Assembly (NCBI GenBank): GCA_903921605.1
Contig: CAIXQV010000448.1
Location: forward strand, 1-10,727
Length of the DNA stretch: 10,727 bases
From: an uncultured Planctomycetaceae bacterium
GTDB lineage: Bacteria; Planctomycetota; Planctomycetia; Planctomycetales; Planctomycetaceae
Reading direction: 5' to 3'
Made by a program: the position numbers and the translations under genes
Notes under the pieces: generated by a model
Database searches by the model: none
Told to the model about the DNA's origin: nothing
The model's input: only the letters and a program-made list of their open reading frames with translations
Shown here: piece by piece, positions 6,955-10,727 of the stretch
Layout: each line of letters starts with the position of its first letter
Numbering within the stretch: position 1 is the stretch's first letter

Positions 6955-6980
6955 ACAGAGAGGCGTTGTCGCCTCTCTGT
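6955..6980 (-). terminator. Hairpin terminator after the coiled-coil protein gene
   Basis: Arms at 6955-6965 and 6970-6980 (acagagaggcg / cgcctctctgt) are perfect 11-bp complements around a 4-base loop. On the minus strand the hairpin is followed by a T-rich run (tcattctttct), as for an intrinsic terminator of the gene ending at 7024. On the plus strand the tail (ggattaacc) lacks a T-run, so it would be a weaker terminator for the phosphoesterase gene, which ends 85 bases earlier. Confidence 0.75.
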
Positions 6981-7023
6981 GGATTAACCAGAACGCCAAT
7001 TCAGAACGTCAATCTGCTACTCG

Positions 7024-7761
7024 TTACTGTGCTTTGGTCTGTCGAAGTTCCTCGACGGCTTTCCGCAGCTCGTTCAGCTCGGAACGCAGATGTTCGTTTT
7101 CATTGCGAAGCTTGTGAATCTCATCACCAACCTCAGGTCGATGGACCTTCATTGAAGCCTTGATCGCACGGGCAAGTTCCTCTTTCGCAGCGTGTAGTTC
7201 TTTCTCCATCGCTCCAGCACGATTCATGAGTTCATGAGCCATGTCGTGCATCTCTGCAGCCTTCAGATTCTCCGCAGCCATTCGCACGTGCCTGATTCGT
7301 CGCCCTGCTTGCTCCAGCTTTTCAGCATGCTCTCGATGTTGCGGCGGAATCTCTGACTTCTGATGACGTTTGATTAGCTCGAAAAGTTTGCCTTCTGCGG
7401 TAAAGATCTGTGCATCCAATTCATGGATCTCCTGCTCCGGAGCCTTGTTGGCCCCAGCTTTTTCCCGAGCTTCACCAAGATCCCTTAAACGCTCTTTCAG
7501 ATGAGCAATATCCGGATTCTCTGGTCGGTGATTCGGACCTTTCTTTCCTGATAGCTCCGTCGCCCGAGCCATGAGTTCCTTTGACTCCTGAAACAACTTC
7601 TCGGCTTCATCCTTATGGCCGTTCTCAAGCAATTGAGCTGCCTCAGATTTCACAGCCTGGGCTCGCGATGTCAGTTCATCCGCTTCATCGGCGTTCACGA
7701 ATCCCAGCGAGACAGAGACAACTGCTGACAAAATGAGACTGGCAAGCGTGGCAAATCGCAT
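7024..7761 (-). CDS. Secreted coiled-coil protein with C-terminal leucine zipper
   Basis: I do not recognise a named family. The 245-residue product begins with a signal peptide (MRFATL, hydrophobic core 6-20, likely cut after VNA at residue 24), so it should be exported. The rest is almost wholly charged alpha-helix rich in Glu, Lys, Ala, Leu and Arg. Helical blocks run from about 26-72, 84-135 and 143-203, broken by Pro/Gly stretches at about 73-83 and 137-141. The C-terminal part has four leucines spaced by exactly seven (Leu218, 225, 232, 239), a clear zipper that suggests a dimer or trimer. There is no enzyme motif, lipobox or later membrane segment. An aaagg ribosome binding site lies seven bases before the ATG. 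A structural or periplasmic scaffold role is inference. The dehydratase gene lies 165 bases upstream on the same strand; a terminator hairpin follows. Confidence 0.82.
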   Translation of the reverse strand: MRFATLASLILSAVVSVSLGFVNADEADELTSRAQAVKSEAAQLLENGHKDEAEKLFQESKELMARATELSGKKGPNHRPENPDIAHLKERLRDLGEAREKAGANKAPEQEIHELDAQIFTAEGKLFELIKRHQKSEIPPQHREHAEKLEQAGRRIRHVRMAAENLKAAEMHDMAHELMNRAGAMEKELHAAKEELARAIKASMKVHRPEVGDEIHKLRNENEHLRSELNELRKAVEELRQTKAQ

Positions 7762-7926
7762 GGAGTAACCTTTCTTTGAGGTCGGTGCATACTACGAGGC
7801 AGGAGCTGAAGTCTAAAGACTTGCGGCACAAGCGACCAGAGGTTCTTCAGCAACGAAGCGTCTGTGTTCCAAAGCTGCACTACTCTTCAGAAGCACGCGA
7901 AAGCAGACCCCTCAAGCACATGCAGC

Positions 7927-9030
7927 TCAGGCGATGTCAACTATCCTCGGGCCGAGAACCTCGAATCGCGGCTCTATCCCAAGCCCTGGCTTTGTGCTTG
8001 CCTGCATATACCCGTTCACGCGCTGGGGAGCACCTGAGGCATTACTGACGCTGACATAGCTATTGAAGTCCGTGCTGGTGAAACGGAATTCTTCAGGCGT
8101 GCTGTGAGCCAGATGTGCGATGGCCGCAGTTGTGATGTCGCCACCCCAACTGTCTTCAAGCGTCATTCCGATTCCCATCGACACACACAGGTCACGAACC
8201 TGTTTAGTCTTCGTCAGTCCACCGAGCTTGCTGATTTTCAGATTAACAACGTCCATCGCAAGATCCGCTTTGGCTCGCAGCAACATCTCGAGGCTGTCGA
8301 CATTCTCATCAAGCACGAACGGATGGTCTGTGTTTCTGCGGACCGCGAGACATTCTTCGTAAGTCAGGCAGGGTTGTTCGATATAGACATCGACACTTCG
8401 AACGGCACGAACAACTCGCATGGCCTCGTGCTGCGTCCATCCGGTATTTGCATCAGCAACCAGTCGATCCGACGGGAGCAACATCGAACGAACAGCGTGG
8501 ATCCGTTCAATATCGGTATCCGAATCACCACCAACTTTGAGCTGAAAGCGGGTGTAGCCGTCAGCTCGATATCCGGCGACTTTGCGAGCCATCTCTTCGG
8601 CCGATTCCTGAGAGATCGCTCTGTAAAGTCGAACACTTTCGCCAAAACGGCCGCCCATCAGGACACACACCGGCAGTCCAGTGGCCTTTCCAAGGATATC
8701 CCAACAAGCGATATCGATTCCTGCTTTCACGTAAGGATGCCCCTTGAGAGCTGCATCCATGCGATGATTCAGGACAGAAAGCTGTCGCGGATCAAAACCG
8801 ATCAGATGTGGACCGAGTTCCCTAAGTCCGGCACGCACGCCTTCGGCATAAGCTGGCAGATAGAACGGCCCCAAAGGACACACTTCACCGTAACCGATCA
8901 GACCACAATCTGTTTCGACCCCGACGACGGTGCTGTCAAAAACAGAGACAGACTTACCGCCAGACCACTTGTAAGTCCCCTCGTGCAACGGAAGGTCAAC
9001 GCGATGCGCGAAGATGCGGGCGATTTTCAT
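7927..9030 (-). CDS. Enolase-superfamily enzyme, probable cis-3-hydroxy-L-proline dehydratase
   Basis: A mandelate racemase/muconate lactonizing enzyme family protein. The ATG at 9030 gives 367 residues beginning MKIARI, as is usual for the family; the longer frame would start at TTG 9060, which lacks a ribosome binding site. Metal ligands are Asp193 (ADANTGW), Glu218 (IEQPC) and Asp241 (LDENVDS). The acid/base lysines are Lys165 in FQLKVGG and Lys265 in [10 protein letters not shown]. The first lysine of the usual K-x-K motif is a glutamine (Gln163). The N-terminal capping domain carries [17 protein letters not shown] and [13 protein letters not shown]. From memory, this combination with RFQLKVGGD is typical of proteins annotated as cis-3-hydroxy-L-proline dehydratase, which removes water to give a pyrroline carboxylate; this specific call is less certain than the family. 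Hydroxyproline catabolism genes are not nearby. argC is 81 bases upstream on the same strand. A racemase or dipeptide epimerase is the main alternative. Confidence 0.88.
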   Translation of the reverse strand: MKIARIFAHRVDLPLHEGTYKWSGGKSVSVFDSTVVGVETDCGLIGYGEVCPLGPFYLPAYAEGVRAGLRELGPHLIGFDPRQLSVLNHRMDAALKGHPYVKAGIDIACWDILGKATGLPVCVLMGGRFGESVRLYRAISQESAEEMARKVAGYRADGYTRFQLKVGGDSDTDIERIHAVRSMLLPSDRLVADANTGWTQHEAMRVVRAVRSVDVYIEQPCLTYEECLAVRRNTDHPFVLDENVDSLEMLLRAKADLAMDVVNLKISKLGGLTKTKQVRDLCVSMGIGMTLEDSWGGDITTAAIAHLAHSTPEEFRFTSTDFNSYVSVSNASGAPQRVNGYMQASTKPGLGIEPRFEVLGPRIVDIA

Positions 9031-9111
9031 GGGAGACTCTAGAATAATGCGTTTGTGCAAGAACCGAAAACCAAAAACCCTAACCGGTCGGCTAACGCCG
9101 TAACACTCGCC

Positions 9112-10131
9112 TTAGTTCGGCAATAGCATCCCGGTTCTTTGATCCAGGCCCAGCATGATGTTCATATTCTGTACGGCAACTCCGCTGGCCCCTTTGATCA
9201 GATTGTCGATCGCCGCAAACACCACCAACTGATCTCGATTGAAGCGGACTGAGATGTCACAGAAGTTCGTATACGAGACGTCTTTTGTGTTTGGGATATG
9301 GTCAACAATTCGAATAAATGGCTGCCCGGCATAGAAGCTGCGGTAGATCTCCAGCAACTGAGCCTGCGTCTGGGTCGCTTTCAAGCGAGGATAAATAGAA
9401 CAAAAGATTCCTCGATCCATCGGCATCAGATGAGGATTGAAGGCAACCTGAACGCCGGCACCACAGACATCCGTGAGAACCTGTTCAATCTCTGGCGTAT
9501 GTCGATGCTTGCCAATGCTGTACGCGGTCACAGACTCGTTGCACTCTGAGAACAGGTTGGACAGTTTGGGCGTCCGCCCCGCACCGCTGATGCCGCTCTT
9601 TGCATCGATAATGATTCCGGTGGGTTCAATCACTTTTGCCTGAAGCAGCGGAGCCAGAGCCAGAATGGACGTGCTGGTATAGCAACCAGGATTCGCAACC
9701 AGCTCCGCATTCGGAATACGATCGGCATAAATCTCCGGCAAGCCATAGACAGCGGTGCTCAGACGCGTCGGGTCTGTGTGAACATGCTCGTACCAGGTTT
9801 CATAAACGCCCGGATCTCTGAGCCGATAGTCCGCACTGAGATCAACCACGCGACAGCCGGCCTCAAGCAACTGCGGGATCGCCTCCATACTCGCCGTGTG
9901 CGGCAGACAGCAGAACGCAATGTCGCACAGCTTTCCGGCCTGTTCTGCCGAAAGGTTTTCGCATCGCAAATTGAAGAGCCCTGTTAGCGACGGGTGAACT
10001 TCGCTCAAAAGGGGTTTGTTCTCCTGGCGAGTCGTCGCAGCAACAACTTCCGCCTGAGGATGACGGGCGAGGATCTTCAGGAGTTCAAGAGCCGTGTAGC
10101 CGGTTGCACCGAGAATCGCGATTCGAGCCAT
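9112..10131 (-). CDS. argC: N-acetyl-gamma-glutamyl-phosphate reductase
   Basis: This cytoplasmic NADPH-dependent enzyme reduces N-acetylglutamyl-5-phosphate to the semialdehyde, the third step of arginine synthesis. The ATG at 10131 gives 339 residues, the usual length; the open frame runs 32 codons further upstream to 10227, but that part is unrelated to the family. [21 protein letters not shown] at the N-terminus is the dinucleotide-binding motif. The catalytic cysteine is Cys150 in NPGCYTS. Other marks are [11 protein letters not shown] (96-106), YGLPEIY (129-135), KSGISGAGR (178-186) and [10 protein letters not shown] with the conserved His234. The C-terminal [19 protein letters not shown] block is typical. 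All key residues are present. No other arg gene is adjacent, so the pathway is scattered here. A possible small gene lies 97 bases upstream on the same strand. The ribosome binding site is weak. Confidence 0.96.
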   Translation of the reverse strand: MARIAILGATGYTALELLKILARHPQAEVVAATTRQENKPLLSEVHPSLTGLFNLRCENLSAEQAGKLCDIAFCCLPHTASMEAIPQLLEAGCRVVDLSADYRLRDPGVYETWYEHVHTDPTRLSTAVYGLPEIYADRIPNAELVANPGCYTSTSILALAPLLQAKVIEPTGIIIDAKSGISGAGRTPKLSNLFSECNESVTAYSIGKHRHTPEIEQVLTDVCGAGVQVAFNPHLMPMDRGIFCSIYPRLKATQTQAQLLEIYRSFYAGQPFIRIVDHIPNTKDVSYTNFCDISVRFNRDQLVVFAAIDNLIKGASGVAVQNMNIMLGLDQRTGMLLPN

Positions 10132-10228
10132 GTGGGTCGCCGTAGCGGAAAGAGGGGTTCGGGAAGAGTTGATAATCTTCGTGGCCTTGGAGTATAGAGG
10201 TCGACACCTGTCACTCAACGACAGCATA

Positions 10229-10474
10229 TCAACCGTCCGGCAGTTTCTGCAGATTCGGAGTCTTCGGGTTACTCAAAAAAAGGCCGCAGAAGCCACAGCT
10301 CCGCCCAGAGTCCATGGAGCAGAAAACGCCTCCGCGACCGACGACCACCTCGAAATCCGGCAGCGATAGCACTATCCAGGTCATTGGCCGCAAGACTTGC
10401 TCGTCCAGCCCTCCAAAATACTTCATCAGCGTCACGACCGGCGCTTTCGGCAGAAGTGTCAAATCCAGAATCAT
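10229..10474 (-). CDS. Possible small protein (81 residues), unknown function
   Basis: I do not recognise this protein. The frame starts at ATG 10474 with a good ribosome binding site (aaggga, seven bases upstream), and an in-frame stop lies a few codons above. Most third codon positions are G or C, as expected for coding sequence in this window, which favours it over the longer overlapping frame 10269-10634. The sequence has a hydrophobic middle (32-51, [20 protein letters not shown]) and a cysteine group C-x7-C-x2-C (Cys52, Cys60, Cys63), which might bind metal. There is no signal peptide. It lies 97 bases upstream of argC on the same strand and could share its transcript. It may also be a chance frame or a remnant. 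If it is not a gene, 10132-10593 is a 462-base intergenic region. Confidence 0.45.
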   Translation of the reverse strand: MILDLTLLPKAPVVTLMKYFGGLDEQVLRPMTWIVLSLPDFEVVVGRGGVFCSMDSGRSCGFCGLFLSNPKTPNLQKLPDG

Positions 10475-10593
10475 CCGCACATCCCTTACATTTTAACTCA
10501 ACAGAACAGGTTTGAACCGCCGATCGATATGAGTAACCGTCACTGCCGGCGCATCCGGCACACATTCTCTGTACGGCTCGATCGGAACAATCG

Positions 10594-10727
10594 ATGAAAC
10601 CCACACGAATCTTTGCCACGGCTTCTCTGATCATCAGCAGCGTTGCTCTGATAACAGCCGCCAGTATCTCCGTCGGAGATGAACCCGGTGTTGTCCGGAT
10701 GGCAGCGTTTAAGCCACAGGACGGAGC
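10594..10727 (+). CDS. Exported protein, N-terminal part (cut by window end)
   Basis: A gene begins at ATG 10594 and stays open to the window edge for 44 full codons. The product begins MKPTRIFATASLIISSVALI, a textbook signal peptide: two basic residues, a hydrophobic core of about 15 residues, and a small-residue region ITAAS giving a likely cut near residues 22-24. The first mature residues are SVGDEPGVVRMAAFKPQDG, too few to name a family. A cgga-like sequence lies several bases upstream. It diverges from the minus-strand genes, with about 119 bases between it and the small frame at 10474, so promoters for both directions are expected there. The frame is too short and too near the edge to be certain, but the signal peptide makes a real gene likely. 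Confidence 0.7.
   Translation, partial: MKPTRIFATASLIISSVALITAASISVGDEPGVVRMAAFKPQDG

Noticed and set aside
7809..7822. aagtct-aa-agactt dyad upstream of the coiled-coil gene
   Set aside because: The arms are six bases or fewer with a two-base centre; not enough to call an operator or terminator.
8104..9042. Long open frame (312 codons) on the plus strand
   Set aside because: It lies opposite the enolase-superfamily gene, which has full family motifs; the plus-strand peptide is Ser/His/Arg-rich with no recognisable domain. It is an antisense shadow.
10132..10227. N-terminal extension of argC to 10227
   Set aside because: The dinucleotide-binding motif begins immediately after the ATG at 10131 and the family has no such extension.
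10269..10634. 121-codon minus-strand frame
   Set aside because: It overlaps the start of the plus-strand signal-peptide gene and the better-supported 81-residue frame; its composition is poor.
1..10727. CRISPR array, tRNA, rRNA, insertion sequence or prophage
   Set aside because: I saw no spaced direct repeats, no cloverleaf with conserved tRNA boxes, no rRNA-like sequence and no transposase, integrase or phage genes.

Overview
The window most resembles a stretch of chromosome from a planctomycete. I infer this from gene style, not from a marker gene: 24-residue leucine-rich repeats, a secreted protein with a carboxypeptidase-regulatory-like domain, a secreted coiled-coil protein, a sugar transferase with a basic insertion, moderate GC content, several non-ATG starts and loosely packed genes. 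The gene content is mostly housekeeping and envelope-related. I see no phage, transposase, CRISPR array, rRNA or tRNA.

Layout. Bases 2-991 (+) hold the 3' end of a leucine-rich repeat protein, followed by hemL (1042-2364, +; tetrapyrrole synthesis). A 407-base non-coding stretch follows, with nested inverted repeats and a small dyad, leading to a sugar transferase (2772-3647, +) that probably starts a lipid-linked exopolysaccharide. A perfect 20-bp hairpin ends this gene and also ends the convergent gene for a secreted carboxypeptidase-regulatory-like protein (3749-4360, -). A divergent gap of about 420 bases then leads to a radical SAM protein of the PA0069/SplB type (4781-5851, +) and a calcineurin-like metallophosphoesterase (5994-6869, +), which may be co-transcribed.

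The rest runs mainly on the minus strand. In transcription order it has a possible 81-residue protein (10474-10229), argC (10131-9112; arginine synthesis), an enolase-superfamily dehydratase or racemase (9030-7927) and a secreted coiled-coil protein with a C-terminal leucine zipper (7761-7024). That last gene ends at a second strong hairpin, facing the phosphoesterase gene. At the right edge a divergent plus-strand gene begins with a clear signal peptide and is cut off by the window.

For most genes function follows from well-known families. I find no convincing new multi-gene system. The points most worth checking are the competing inverted repeats upstream of the sugar transferase, the basic insertion inside that enzyme, the pairing of the SplB-like radical SAM protein with a phosphoesterase, the Q-x-K active-site variant of the enolase-superfamily enzyme, and the small cysteine-containing gene upstream of argC. 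Four start codons are placed downstream of the longest open frame, and the reasons are given in the entries.
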